DNA from: a virus
Strand: one strand, 5' to 3'
Length of the DNA stretch: 25,636 nt
IMG/VR virus record: IMGVR_UViG_2199352024_000006
Location: 1 to 25,636 of that record
Shown here: positions 11,565 through 19,921 of the stretch, piece after piece
Layout of the letters: every line of letters begins with the position of its first letter
Numbering within the stretch: the stretch's first letter is position 1
Program-made: the position numbers and the translations under genes
The notes under the pieces: model-generated
What the model was told of the DNA's origin: nothing
What the model saw: the letters and a program-made list of their open reading frames with translations, nothing else
The model's database searches: none

Positions 11565-13124
11565 ATGCGAACGGCCGCCTATGCCCGCTTCAGTTCTGAT
11601 CAACAGCGCGCCGCGTCGATCGATGACCAGCTGCGAAATATAGGCGAGCGCTGCAGGCGCGAGGGCTGGCCAGCACCGCGGGCCTTCGAGGATCGCGCGA
11701 TGACAGGCGCGCGCCACGATCGTCCGGGCTACCAGGCGATGCTTGCGGCGGCCGAGGCCCGGGAATTTGAAGTCCTGCTGGTTGACGATCTCTCCCGCCT
11801 TTCTCGCGACGAACTCGAAAGCAAGCGCGCCATTCGCGCCCTGCGCTTCTGGGGCATCCGCGTCATTGGCGTATCCGATGGCATCGACACGGATCGGAAG
11901 GGGCACAAGATCGAAGTCGGCCTGCGCGGCCTGATGAGCGAACTTTATCTCGACGAACTCGCGGACAAGACCCATCGCGGGCTGATGGGGCGAGCATTGG
12001 CCGGCAGCTCAGCGGGCGGGCTGCCGTTCGGATATCGCGTCGCCGGCGCCGGGCAGCGCGTCATTGACCAGGCGCAGGCGGCCGTGGTCTGCCTCATCTT
12101 CACGCGTTACGCATCCGGGCAGACACCTCGAGCGATCGCCGCGGATCTCAATCGCCTCGGCACGCCAGGGCCTCGAGGCGGCAGCTGGTGCATGACGGCG
12201 ATCTACGGCGACTGGCGGCGCGGCATCGGGATCCTCGCGAACCCAATCTATCGCGGGCAGATGATCTGGAATCGCTCGAAATGGAGCAAGGATCCATTCA
12301 CCGGCCGCCGGCGGCGCAGCGAAAAGCCGGAGTCGGAATGGGTCAGCGTCGAGCATCCCGAGCTGCGGATCATTGATGAGGATCTCTGGAACGCGGTGCA
12401 GCGACGGTTCGCCGAAGTGAACGCGCGCACTCAAGGCCGCAGGAATCCGGGCGCGAAGCCGAAATATCTATTAAGCGGCCTCATGAAATGCGGCACCTGC
12501 GGCGCGTCGATGGTTGTCGTCGATCGGTACCGCTACGGCTGTGCGGCGAACAAAGACCGCGGCGCTGATGTTTGCGACAACGGGATCCGCGTCGCTCGAG
12601 CTCGAGCTGAGGCTGTTCTCCTGCAGGCGGTTCGCGAGGAATTGCTCAGCGCCGAGGCCTATCGCGCATTCGAAGCCGAGGCCAGGCGCGTGCTGCGCGA
12701 GACAATTCCGGACCCAAAGGCGGCCCATCGGGAGCTCGCCGAGGCCCAGCGGATTCGCGCCAACCTGGTCGAGAACATCCGACAGGGCGTCGTCTCGCCG
12801 ACCGTGCGAGCCGAGCTATTCAAGGCGGAGGGCGCCGTAGCCACCGCCCAGGCCGCGCTCGAGCAGCTACAGCGCTGCGGGCCGACCCAGCTGCTCCCCC
12901 GCGCCCGGGAGACGTGGGAGCGCCTGGTGCAGCAATTAGACCGGGTTGACGACGTCGACGGCGCCAGGGCGGCGCTGCGGGAGCTGTTGGGCGAGATCCG
13001 GCTGGTACCGGAAGCCGGGCGCCTGGTGGCCGAAATGGCCGGCGGCGTCAGTGAGATTGGGATGGTAGCGGGGGCAGGCTATGGACTCAATCTCATCGCC
13101 AGCCCGCTACGGCTACCGCTATAA
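11565..13124 (+). CDS. int: Large serine recombinase (phage integrase)
   Basis: A 519-residue protein. The resolvase domain opens with YARFSSDQQ (Tyr6, Arg8, catalytic Ser10) and contains DDLSRLSRD. A recombinase domain follows (GLPFGYRV, then ANPIYRGQMIWNR), then a zinc ribbon (CGTCG with a second Cys pair in the YGCAANK/DVCDNG region), and a C-terminal helical, partly coiled-coil part. Such enzymes join attP and attB without host factors and need a directionality factor for excision. The length is normal for the class. It is the last gene of the plus-strand operon and ends 40 bp before a strong terminator. No clear ribosome site precedes the ATG. Confidence 0.93.
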   Translation: MRTAAYARFSSDQQRAASIDDQLRNIGERCRREGWPAPRAFEDRAMTGARHDRPGYQAMLAAAEAREFEVLLVDDLSRLSRDELESKRAIRALRFWGIRVIGVSDGIDTDRKGHKIEVGLRGLMSELYLDELADKTHRGLMGRALAGSSAGGLPFGYRVAGAGQRVIDQAQAAVVCLIFTRYASGQTPRAIAADLNRLGTPGPRGGSWCMTAIYGDWRRGIGILANPIYRGQMIWNRSKWSKDPFTGRRRRSEKPESEWVSVEHPELRIIDEDLWNAVQRRFAEVNARTQGRRNPGAKPKYLLSGLMKCGTCGASMVVVDRYRYGCAANKDRGADVCDNGIRVARARAEAVLLQAVREELLSAEAYRAFEAEARRVLRETIPDPKAAHRELAEAQRIRANLVENIRQGVVSPTVRAELFKAEGAVATAQAALEQLQRCGPTQLLPRARETWERLVQQLDRVDDVDGARAALRELLGEIRLVPEAGRLVAEMAGGVSEIGMVAGAGYGLNLIASPLRLPL

Positions 13125-13204
13125 GGGCGCGCATTCTAACCTCAGAACCCTAAAAGAAAAAGAGCCCGCCCCTTTCGGGGCGGGCGTTCTTTCGCTTGCG
13201 AAAC
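13125..13204. other. Candidate attP region between integrase and lysis arm
   Basis: An 80-bp non-coding stretch between convergent genes. Serine integrases usually act at a site of about 50 bp next to their gene. The terminator occupies 13164-13185, leaving 13125-13160 as the freest candidate. No clear core or inverted repeat was found, so this is inference from position. Confidence 0.25.
13164..13185. terminator. Bidirectional terminator between integrase and lysis-region genes
   Basis: GCCCGCCCC and GGGGCGGGC form a perfect 9-bp stem with loop TTTC. It has T-rich sequence to the right (GTTCTTTCGCTT) and A-rich sequence to the left (TAAAAGAAAAAGA), so it can end both the plus-strand integrase operon and the minus-strand late operon. 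Confidence 0.85.
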
Positions 13205-13762
13205 CTACCAGGCCCAGCCGATCAGGACGCGTGCCTCCGAACCTCCCTCGCGTAATGCGCTCACTTCGACGCCGAAACGCAGGCGCCAGATGTCGCGGTG
13301 CACGAAAACACCATAGGCCTGCTGGCCCGCATAGCTGACGCCGGCAGTCCATGGCCTCGGATTCGCGATCGCGATAGGCTCACCGCTGACGATCGGGACA
13401 TCGACCCCGCCGGTAATGCGCCCATCCGGGCTCGAGGCGATGACACGCTGGCCACCCTCGCGATCGCGGACCACGCTGAGATCGAGCTGCACCGGCGGAC
13501 ATGGCGCAGCGTAGGGCAGCAGCGTGAGGCTAACGCGACGCGTCTCCTTCGTGCCGGGCGGGATCTCATGCGGAGGCGCCGGCAACATCTGCGGCACCAC
13601 CGCGCGCTCGAGCTCGAGCGAATTGTCCGCCTGGCGTTGCTCTGGGCGCGGGGGTTCGGCGCTTGGAGCCCTGCCCCAGATGAACCAGCCAATCCCGACG
13701 CCAATGAACAGGGACAGCATCGCTGCAGCGCCCAACTCCGCGCCCACGAATCTGTCGTTCAT
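13205..13762 (-). CDS. Membrane-anchored protein at the end of the late operon
   Basis: A 185-residue protein with one N-terminal membrane segment (residues ~11-30, AAAMLSLFIGVGIGWFIWG), a Pro/Glu-rich linker, and a beta-rich C-terminal domain (~85-185) ending in IGWAW. With an N-in orientation the C-terminal domain would be periplasmic. It is the last late gene, next to a DUF5675 gene, where lysis genes often lie. It lacks the long helix of Rz-type spanins. It could be a lysis accessory protein or a lysogenic-conversion protein; no family recognised. Confidence 0.65.
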   Translation of the reverse strand: MNDRFVGAELGAAAMLSLFIGVGIGWFIWGRAPSAEPPRPEQRQADNSLELERAVVPQMLPAPPHEIPPGTKETRRVSLTLLPYAAPCPPVQLDLSVVRDREGGQRVIASSPDGRITGGVDVPIVSGEPIAIANPRPWTAGVSYAGQQAYGVFVHRDIWRLRFGVEVSALREGGSEARVLIGWAW

Positions 13763-13763
13763 C

Positions 13764-13832
13764 TTATGGCGCGCGATCAGGCCAGATCAGATCGAACAGG
13801 AACTTCCAGAACCGGCTAAGCAGCGCGCGCAT
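13764..13832 (-). CDS. 22-residue hydrophobic peptide gene
   Basis: A tiny frame starting inside the last codons of the DUF5675 gene and ending one base before the ATG of the membrane protein. The peptide is aromatic and amphipathic (core LLSRFWKFLFDLIW), with third codon positions about 80% GC against about 43% at second positions. The downstream gene has no ribosome site of its own, which suggests translational coupling. It may be a membrane-active peptide or just a coupling leader. Confidence 0.4.
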   Translation of the reverse strand: MRALLSRFWKFLFDLIWPDRAP

Positions 13833-14295
13833 ACACATCTCGATCGACGATCGTGATCCAGACCTCGTCGCCGCGCAGAATGGCGTCCCGCACGCGCGGG
13901 TAGAGACGTTGGTAGGCGAGTACGGAACTCGCGACCGAACCGCCGCCGTCCGGATTCATCAGCGCCGTGAGCCCGACCAGGATGCAGCCGTCGGTATCAC
14001 GGGCGTCATTGCCGATATGGATGTAGACGTATTCAAAGCCAGGCACGTCCTGCAGCCAGAGCATTCCTTTATGGAACTCCGGCCCGAAGCGCTTCAGATA
14101 TTGCTCATGCATGCCGCCTTCGGTGCGCAAGACGATTCGATATCGCCGGCCATCGCCCGGGATGCGCGTCTCGTGCACAACCTTCTCGGCGCGGTATTCG
14201 TCCTCGCAGGTCATGCATGCAAAGCGCTCATCCACCAAAAGCGCGCCGACCGTGCTATTGGCGTCGGAGGTTAAGCGTTCGGCGACGAGTTGCAC
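13816..14295 (-). CDS. DUF5675 family protein (lysis region)
   Basis: A 159-residue protein matching DUF5675: RLTSDANSTVGALLVDERFA, then RIPGDGRRYRIV, then DVPGFEYVYIHIGNDARDTD and GCILVG. The conserved HxGN and GCILVG motifs resemble the active-site region of L,D-transpeptidase-like or peptidoglycan-active domains, and members often lie in phage lysis cassettes; the activity is not established. The start was chosen at GTG 14295, two bases after the DUF2793 stop (TAACCGTG), since upstream codons overlap that gene. Confidence 0.8.
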   Translation of the reverse strand: MQLVAERLTSDANSTVGALLVDERFACMTCEDEYRAEKVVHETRIPGDGRRYRIVLRTEGGMHEQYLKRFGPEFHKGMLWLQDVPGFEYVYIHIGNDARDTDGCILVGLTALMNPDGGGSVASSVLAYQRLYPRVRDAILRGDEVWITIVDRDVYARAA

Positions 14296-14297
14296 GG

Positions 14298-14699
14298 TTA
14301 TGCCGGCGTGAGCCGATATTCGCCCCAGGCGCTTCCGCTCCATATCGCCTGGACGATTTCAGTGGGGCTACCGGATCCGCCGCGCAGCACCACGTGCATC
14401 CCCTTCTGTCGCGCGCCCATGACGATCGGCGAGCCATTTGAATCGCTGCCGGGAACAAAGCGCCACCCGCCGGCCGTATAGATGGCCACGCAATTCGCGC
14501 GCCCCGCCCAAGCGCCCGTCGGTGCTGCGCCGACGATGAAAGCATCGCCATCGAGCGCCGCCGGCGGCGCATTCTGTCCGCGATCGATAACGCCATTGAG
14601 CAGCGCCTGCAGCAAATAGAGCGCTTCGTTGTGCGTTACCTCCGGCTGCGCCTGTTGCAATGCAATGAAGGGCAGGCCGAAGTCGGCTGAGGTCGTCAT
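14298..14699 (-). CDS. DUF2793 tail-associated protein
   Basis: A 133-residue protein with the DUF2793 pattern: LPFIALQQAQPEVTHNEAL at the N-terminus, then AFIVGAAPTGAWAGRANCVA and GGWRFVPG. These small proteins follow the tail-tip gene in gene-transfer-agent-type tails and are thought to be accessory tip, fibre or head-spike components. The C-terminal ~45 residues (VVLRGGSGSPTEIVQAIWSG) resemble short beta-rich carbohydrate- or fibre-type modules. Starts in an ATGA overlap with the tip protein. Confidence 0.8.
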   Translation of the reverse strand: MTTSADFGLPFIALQQAQPEVTHNEALYLLQALLNGVIDRGQNAPPAALDGDAFIVGAAPTGAWAGRANCVAIYTAGGWRFVPGSDSNGSPIVMGARQKGMHVVLRGGSGSPTEIVQAIWSGSAWGEYRLTPA

Positions 14700-17212
14700 A
14701 CAGTGAACTCCGCAGGATAGCCGCGCCCGATCGTGGCGCTGATCTGATAGACCCGGAATGTCACCGGGCTGCCGGGCGCGAGGCCGTCGGCGGTTTGTTC
14801 GGCAGCTGTGTACTCCACGCTCGGCGTATTCGTCGTCAGCGTGCGGGCGATGTCAGGGCTGCCGCCGACGACGACGTCGACCTCGTATGCCTCGAGGGCC
14901 TCGCCGACGGGCACCTCACCGCCGCCGAGAGTCGGCGGAAATTGGCGATTGCGCCGGGCCCACGTGAGCGTGAGATTGTTCGCGCCATCGCGCGCGCCGG
15001 CGCCGTGCACCCCACTGCGCGGCTTGAGCCGCTCGCCGGTCGCCGTGAAGACGAACGGTACCGAGTCTTCCTCGTCCTGCCCGAGCGCCAGCGCCGTGTA
15101 GAAACGCTCGAGGCCCCACTCGCTTTGACCGTAGTCGACCGTCCCCAGACCATCCGTCGGAATGAGCACGACCGCATCACCGACAGCATGCGAGCCGACG
15201 TAATGCTCGGTGCCGCGGCGGCCACGCAGCAGGCCGGAAAGATCCCAGGTTGTCCCGCTGCGGCGCTGCGCGGTGGTGAATTGGATCAGCTCGCCATTGC
15301 GGCCGCTCGCGCTGCCGACCCAGAGCAGATTGAGCATGGCATTGCCGAGCACCTGGTCCTCGGTCAGCGTCTCGAGCTCGGCGTCGACATTGAGCAAGTC
15401 GACGCTGATGGTATTCAGCCGATCCCAGATATCTGTCGGCCCTGAAGGCAGCAGCGCGAGCGCGATGCCGACTGTATTGCGGCGCTGGCTATAAGCGGCC
15501 GTCTGCCACGTTGCGCCCTGGTCGACGCTGCGCTCGAGCGTCGCCTGCGACCAGCTCGCGCCGGCCGTATCGAAGGCGCAATGGAAGCCGCTGTCGTCAT
15601 CGTCGGTCGTGAGCATTGGCGCGTTGATGAGCCGCGCCTCGATATCCTCGTAGATGGTCGGATTCTGCTCGAAGACGTAGACCGCACCGCCAGGCATGTT
15701 CCCTTCGTAGGCGACAGCGTCTTCGCGCGCAGCGGCGATCTCGATGATGCCGTCGTCGCCACGCTGCACGTCCAGGGCCCGGAACACCGTGTAGCCGCCG
15801 GGCACCTGCGCGGCAAAAAGATTGCCGGGCTGGAGATGCCCGTACTTCGGCGACGTGCGCATCGGACGCACCTGCTCGCGCGTGAGCCAGCCCTCCCAGA
15901 GCATGCGCTCGGCAACTGCGCTCGCCTCGTCGCCCGTCAGGGTGATGGCCACCTGCTCGTTCAGAACCGATGCGGAATCCCCGCCGGCGCGGCGCGCAGT
16001 CTGCGTGCCCTGCTGATAGCCGTTATCCGGATCGGTGTAGGTGAGCGATGCCTCGCTAGGCAGCTCATGGTTCGGCAGGCGCTCGATGGGGAACACCGCC
16101 AGGCGATTCTCGTCCGGCCGTCGCGCACCCATGTCCTCGAGCGGGATGGTGCAGACCGGCGAGGTCTGCCGCGGCGTGAAGCGGACCTGCCCGTCCTGAT
16201 CGCAAGCGTCGAACGGGTAGACCTTCATCAGCGGCACGATGGCCGAGAAGGCGTTCCTGGCGGAGCCAACGGAATAACCGCGCAACGGGAATTCGCTCAG
16301 CGCGCCGCGCGGCACTACCTCGTCAACCGTCGCGCCGGCGCGATCGCAGATGTCGGCGAGCACCTGGTCGACAGTGTCGCCGCGCAGGCCGCTGCAGACG
16401 ACTTCGATAGTCGGGATCTGATTGCCGAAGCGCCCGAGCTGCATGTCGCGAAAGACGAGATATGCCGTGCCGCGATAGGCCGGCCGATCGGCGCCCATGA
16501 AAATGCTCGTCGGTTGGTCGACCGTGCCCGGGAACCACTCCATCTCGCTGAAGTCGCCGCCGCTGAACAGGACAGCATTGCGACCACCGTGAGCGATGCC
16601 TCCGCCGCCGGAGGTCGCCGCGCCCACCTGACGGGCCAGCATCCATGGCGTGAAGTCCGGCATCAACGCCGCCTCGACGTAGGAGCTCAGGAACGGCGCG
16701 TTGTTCCTGCGCTGCATACAAAAGGCGAAGCCGCTGCGAATGGGGTTGCAGAAAGCCGCCTGTTTGCCGTCGCGGATATCGAGCTTCGCAAGATTGTCGA
16801 GCGTGCCCTGCCGCGTCCAGATGAGCTTTCCGTTCGCATAGATGGCCTCGATGTTCCGCATCGGGCCCGCACCGAGTGCAATGGCAAAGCTCGCGGTGTA
16901 GTTGTAGCTCACCTGGTAGCCGCTGAACCAATCCCCTTCCTTCTGCTCGTGCTCGACCAGGTTCGACGACCAGATGACATTGCCACCGATGCGGTTCTGC
17001 CGGCCGTAGACCAGCGGGATGGTCTTGCCATAGGTGCTGGCGCGCACATTGAGGTCGCCGAGATGCGGCCCCTCCGTGCGATTCGGGTCGATGGCGCTGC
17101 CGATCAGACCGCCGGCCAAGCCGCCGAAGTAGGCGCCAAGGGCGCCGGCGCCTGGGATATAGGCCCCGGCAACGGAGCCGACGATCTGGAGCGCTACGCT
17201 GAGGCCAGACAT
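14696..17212 (-). CDS. Tail tip/host-specificity protein (GTA gp15 / gpJ-like hub)
   Basis: An 838-residue protein. The N-terminus is Gly/Ala-rich and hydrophobic (GLSVALQIVGSVAGAYIPGA). Then comes RASTYGKTIPLVYGRQNRIGGNVIW, typical of phage tail-tip proteins, a central Phage-tail_3-type region (EASLTYTDPDNGYQQGTQ and around), and a C-terminal half with beta-sandwich/fibronectin-like segments (WARRNR, then VTFRVYQISATIGRG). Such proteins form the tip hub and contact the host surface. It starts in a TGATG overlap with the DUF2163 gene, and the order DUF2460, insert, DUF2163, tip protein matches gene-transfer-agent-type tails. Confidence 0.85.
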   Translation of the reverse strand: MSGLSVALQIVGSVAGAYIPGAGALGAYFGGLAGGLIGSAIDPNRTEGPHLGDLNVRASTYGKTIPLVYGRQNRIGGNVIWSSNLVEHEQKEGDWFSGYQVSYNYTASFAIALGAGPMRNIEAIYANGKLIWTRQGTLDNLAKLDIRDGKQAAFCNPIRSGFAFCMQRRNNAPFLSSYVEAALMPDFTPWMLARQVGAATSGGGGIAHGGRNAVLFSGGDFSEMEWFPGTVDQPTSIFMGADRPAYRGTAYLVFRDMQLGRFGNQIPTIEVVCSGLRGDTVDQVLADICDRAGATVDEVVPRGALSEFPLRGYSVGSARNAFSAIVPLMKVYPFDACDQDGQVRFTPRQTSPVCTIPLEDMGARRPDENRLAVFPIERLPNHELPSEASLTYTDPDNGYQQGTQTARRAGGDSASVLNEQVAITLTGDEASAVAERMLWEGWLTREQVRPMRTSPKYGHLQPGNLFAAQVPGGYTVFRALDVQRGDDGIIEIAAAREDAVAYEGNMPGGAVYVFEQNPTIYEDIEARLINAPMLTTDDDDSGFHCAFDTAGASWSQATLERSVDQGATWQTAAYSQRRNTVGIALALLPSGPTDIWDRLNTISVDLLNVDAELETLTEDQVLGNAMLNLLWVGSASGRNGELIQFTTAQRRSGTTWDLSGLLRGRRGTEHYVGSHAVGDAVVLIPTDGLGTVDYGQSEWGLERFYTALALGQDEEDSVPFVFTATGERLKPRSGVHGAGARDGANNLTLTWARRNRQFPPTLGGGEVPVGEALEAYEVDVVVGGSPDIARTLTTNTPSVEYTAAEQTADGLAPGSPVTFRVYQISATIGRGYPAEFTV

Positions 17213-18252
17213 CAGCCGCGGTCCGGCGTGAGGTTCAGGGCGTCATCGCCCGGCAGATCCGGGAATCCGCCGAAGTTGATGCCATTGGAATAACGACCCA
17301 CGCAGTCCTCGTCGAACCGCTTGCCGCACCCCGGGCGCAAGGTGTAGGTGTCGCCGATCGCGATGTCGAACGGGCACGGCTTCCAGAGCGTCACAACGCC
17401 GGCGCTCGAGCTTTTCACCTCGACCGTGATACCGGCGTTGTCGCCGGTGTTCCAGGTGAGCCGGCCGTTGCGATATACCCCCGCGGCCTCGATGCGCGCC
17501 GCATCGCCGAACTGCCGCCGGTTGGCCTGATTGACGACGTTCCTCGCCGCGATGCCGGTCACCGTGCCGGCGACCTCGAGCGCAGTCGCGTTGACGCCGC
17601 ATTCGGCTGAACCGAATTCCCACCGACAGAGCGGCGAATAAACCTTCAGGAGCGGCTGCTGCTCGAGACGCGCGCCGCCGGTCAGGACGGTCAGCGTGTA
17701 CGAATTCTCTTTCTGCACGACGCGCGAAACCAGCCCGCGGGTGAGCTGCCGGCCGACGCCGGTGCGCCAATCGACCAGGAAGACCTGCACGATGGCGCCG
17801 TCATAGAGGCCGCCGTAGAGGTCGCGCTCGTCGAGGGCATCGTCCGAAAGCAGGCCGGACATTTGGACGTCGCCGGTCACCTGACCGCTGGCCGACGTGC
17901 CGCTGACGGCGCTGGCTTTGAGGCTGGCGCAACGCAGATAGGTGATGCCGCCGAAGTCCACGTCCCCGTCGTGCGTGGTGAAAGCCTTCACCACGCCGTC
18001 GCGCCGCGTAATTTTCCAGCACTGCACGCGGCTGGTCGCGCATTCGAACTCTGTGTAGAGGACGAGCGCCGCGACCTGGCTGATGCGTTTGTCGGCGGGG
18101 ACTTCGCCGAGCGACAGAACGGCGGCCTGCGTAGTGCGCATCGGCGGGACTGGCCCGAACATCGCCAGCAGCGCCGTTTGGGACAGGCGCGCATCGCTCG
18201 CCAAAGCCTCCAGCGCGAGCGCGGCGCTTTGAGTGACGCGTGCGTCAGTCAC
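17212..18252 (-). CDS. DUF2163/BR0599 tail tip component with N-terminal repeat extension
   Basis: A 346-residue protein. Residues ~70-230 match DUF2163 (ECATSRVQCWKITRRDG, then FTTHDGDVDFGGITYL). Residues ~240-340 match the phage BR0599 C-terminal domain (YSPLCRWEFGSAECGVN, then CPFDIAIGDTYTLRPGCGKRFDEDC). The cysteines fit a metal or disulfide site as in the gene-transfer-agent cell-wall peptidase/hub region. The first 70 residues are not part of the usual family: they hold four copies of an R-x-[TS]-Q-x-A unit with an exact 17-residue period (Arg5, Arg22, Arg39, Arg56). Part of the distal tail. Confidence 0.88.
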   Translation of the reverse strand: MTDARVTQSAALALEALASDARLSQTALLAMFGPVPPMRTTQAAVLSLGEVPADKRISQVAALVLYTEFECATSRVQCWKITRRDGVVKAFTTHDGDVDFGGITYLRCASLKASAVSGTSASGQVTGDVQMSGLLSDDALDERDLYGGLYDGAIVQVFLVDWRTGVGRQLTRGLVSRVVQKENSYTLTVLTGGARLEQQPLLKVYSPLCRWEFGSAECGVNATALEVAGTVTGIAARNVVNQANRRQFGDAARIEAAGVYRNGRLTWNTGDNAGITVEVKSSSAGVVTLWKPCPFDIAIGDTYTLRPGCGKRFDEDCVGRYSNGINFGGFPDLPGDDALNLTPDRG

Positions 18253-18255
18253 GCT

Positions 18256-19920
18256 TTACGCCGTGCGCTTGAGGCGCAGATATAACGCATTCACCTCGGC
18301 AGGAGTAAAGGGTGCGCCTGTAGCTGGGTTGATGGGGAAGACGTCGCTGTAATAGGCATATGCAGTCGTGATCGGCGTGTCGGCGCCGAGCACCTCGCTC
18401 CCGCCGGAGACGAGCCCGCTCTGAATGTTGCACGGGCCGGCATCCGTCTTCTCCGCGCGAGTCACAGCCTGCAGCGCGGAAACCGTCCCGGCCGTCGAGG
18501 GCAGATCATCGAGGCCGTAGTCGCCTTGAACCGGTGCCGTGCCCGCGCCGAGATAGGTGACGTCGTCGTCCGGCGAGGCTTCATTGATCGCCTGATAGCC
18601 GGCCATGTCGGTCGCCGGCGCGAGCGCGATCTGCACCGAGGTCCAATCCGCCGTGCCACTCAGGTTTTCGGTCTGATCGCCGGTGGCGCCGGTCGCATAG
18701 TTCAGCTGATAAGCGAGCGCAATGGCGCCGGAATTGCTGCCGCCGAAGCTGTCAGCATATTCATAGGCTAGCGTGTATCCGGATGGAGCCGTGCGGCCGC
18801 TCCCGCCATGAGAACCGTCGATGAGCAGAATGACGCAGCCGCTCTGCGAAGGCGTGATCGAGAGATGCTCGATGCTCGCATCGCTTCCGGCGTTCAAGAT
18901 GCCGACCGTGTCGATCGGGTCGCCGGTTTGCCTGACGTTCCGGAATGCCTTGACCTTGCCGAGCATCGCGAGGCCAGAGGCCTTCGTCGCGGTCATGTTC
19001 GGCACGGTTCCTTCATAGCGGAACCACCAGACGGATAGGCGGCTCGTCGTCCCGCCACCATTGTCCTGAATGATCTCGTTCCAATCGGGAAGCGAGTGCG
19101 GGTTCTGGTCGGAACTATGAAGGACCGCAATCCAGAGGTCGCCTTTCTTCAGCGATGCAGGAGCGCCGAGCGTGCAGCCGGTGTTGCCGCTTACGGAAGC
19201 ACCGTTGTTGTGAGCAACCTGCGCCGCATTGATGGTGAAGCCATTGCCGGAGGATTCGGCATTCGGGTACAGCGTGGCGACCTTTTTGTCGCCGATGAAG
19301 TCATTCAGCGTCTCGCCGCTGATGCCCTCATTGACCCACGCGAAGAGATCGTCCTGGGCGAATCCGGGATGACCGGCGCCGTACTTCGCCGCAGCTACTT
19401 TCGACACACGGCCAGCGCCGGTATGAGGACGGGTGTTGATGCCGGTCAGGTTGACGACGGTTATCCCGTTGATGCGAACCTCGAACGCTCCGCTGCTGAC
19501 GTCGCAGTCGATGCGCGCCTCCATGTGAATCCACGCGCCAGTCGTCAATACCGGAGAGGCTGTCGTGTAAAGCAACGTCCCGGACTCCGCGTTGCCGCTG
19601 CGAATGCGGAGATTCCCGGTCGAGTCGCGATTGACCGCCACTTGGGTCTCACCGTCCGCGTCCTGGAACGCGATAAATGCAGCGTCGTCGGACTGCATGT
19701 CATGGCACCAGACCGCATGGCCGAACCCGGCGACACGATAGTCGCCTCCGTAGACCCGACTAAAGCCGCCGACTCCTATGCACCAGTCGCCCGTACGCGG
19801 CGTCAGGCCGCTTATGTCTCCGGCCTTAGCGATAGTGCCAATAGAGAGGAACGCGCCCTGAACGGCCTTGGCCGCGTCGCCGCCGTAGTGGTCGACACCG
19901 TCCATCCACTTGAGTGTCAT
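18256..19920 (-). CDS. Probable receptor-binding/tail fibre protein with ConA-like domain and insert
   Basis: A 554-residue beta-rich protein. Residues ~1-230 resemble a concanavalin/LamG-like jelly roll (LTTGAWIHMEARIDCDVSSG, then FEVRINGITVVNLTG, then NEGISGETLNDFIGDKKVAT). Residues ~235-445 look like a separate adhesin-type beta domain (KKGDLWIAVLHSS, then RLSVWWFRYEG, ending near WTSVQIALAP). The final ~110 residues (YQAINEASPDDDVTYLG, then TVSALQAVTRAEKTDAG) resemble the continuation of the first module in related tail proteins. It lies between DUF2460 and DUF2163. A cell-surface recognition role is inferred from fold and place. Confidence 0.7.
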   Translation of the reverse strand: MTLKWMDGVDHYGGDAAKAVQGAFLSIGTIAKAGDISGLTPRTGDWCIGVGGFSRVYGGDYRVAGFGHAVWCHDMQSDDAAFIAFQDADGETQVAVNRDSTGNLRIRSGNAESGTLLYTTASPVLTTGAWIHMEARIDCDVSSGAFEVRINGITVVNLTGINTRPHTGAGRVSKVAAAKYGAGHPGFAQDDLFAWVNEGISGETLNDFIGDKKVATLYPNAESSGNGFTINAAQVAHNNGASVSGNTGCTLGAPASLKKGDLWIAVLHSSDQNPHSLPDWNEIIQDNGGGTTSRLSVWWFRYEGTVPNMTATKASGLAMLGKVKAFRNVRQTGDPIDTVGILNAGSDASIEHLSITPSQSGCVILLIDGSHGGSGRTAPSGYTLAYEYADSFGGSNSGAIALAYQLNYATGATGDQTENLSGTADWTSVQIALAPATDMAGYQAINEASPDDDVTYLGAGTAPVQGDYGLDDLPSTAGTVSALQAVTRAEKTDAGPCNIQSGLVSGGSEVLGADTPITTAYAYYSDVFPINPATGAPFTPAEVNALYLRLKRTA

Positions 19921-19921
19921 G

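Noticed and set aside
15581-17293. A 570-residue plus-strand frame opposite the tail tip gene.
   Set aside because: It is the antisense shadow of a recognised tail protein; long antisense frames are common in high-GC coding DNA, and its sequence has no domain-like pattern.
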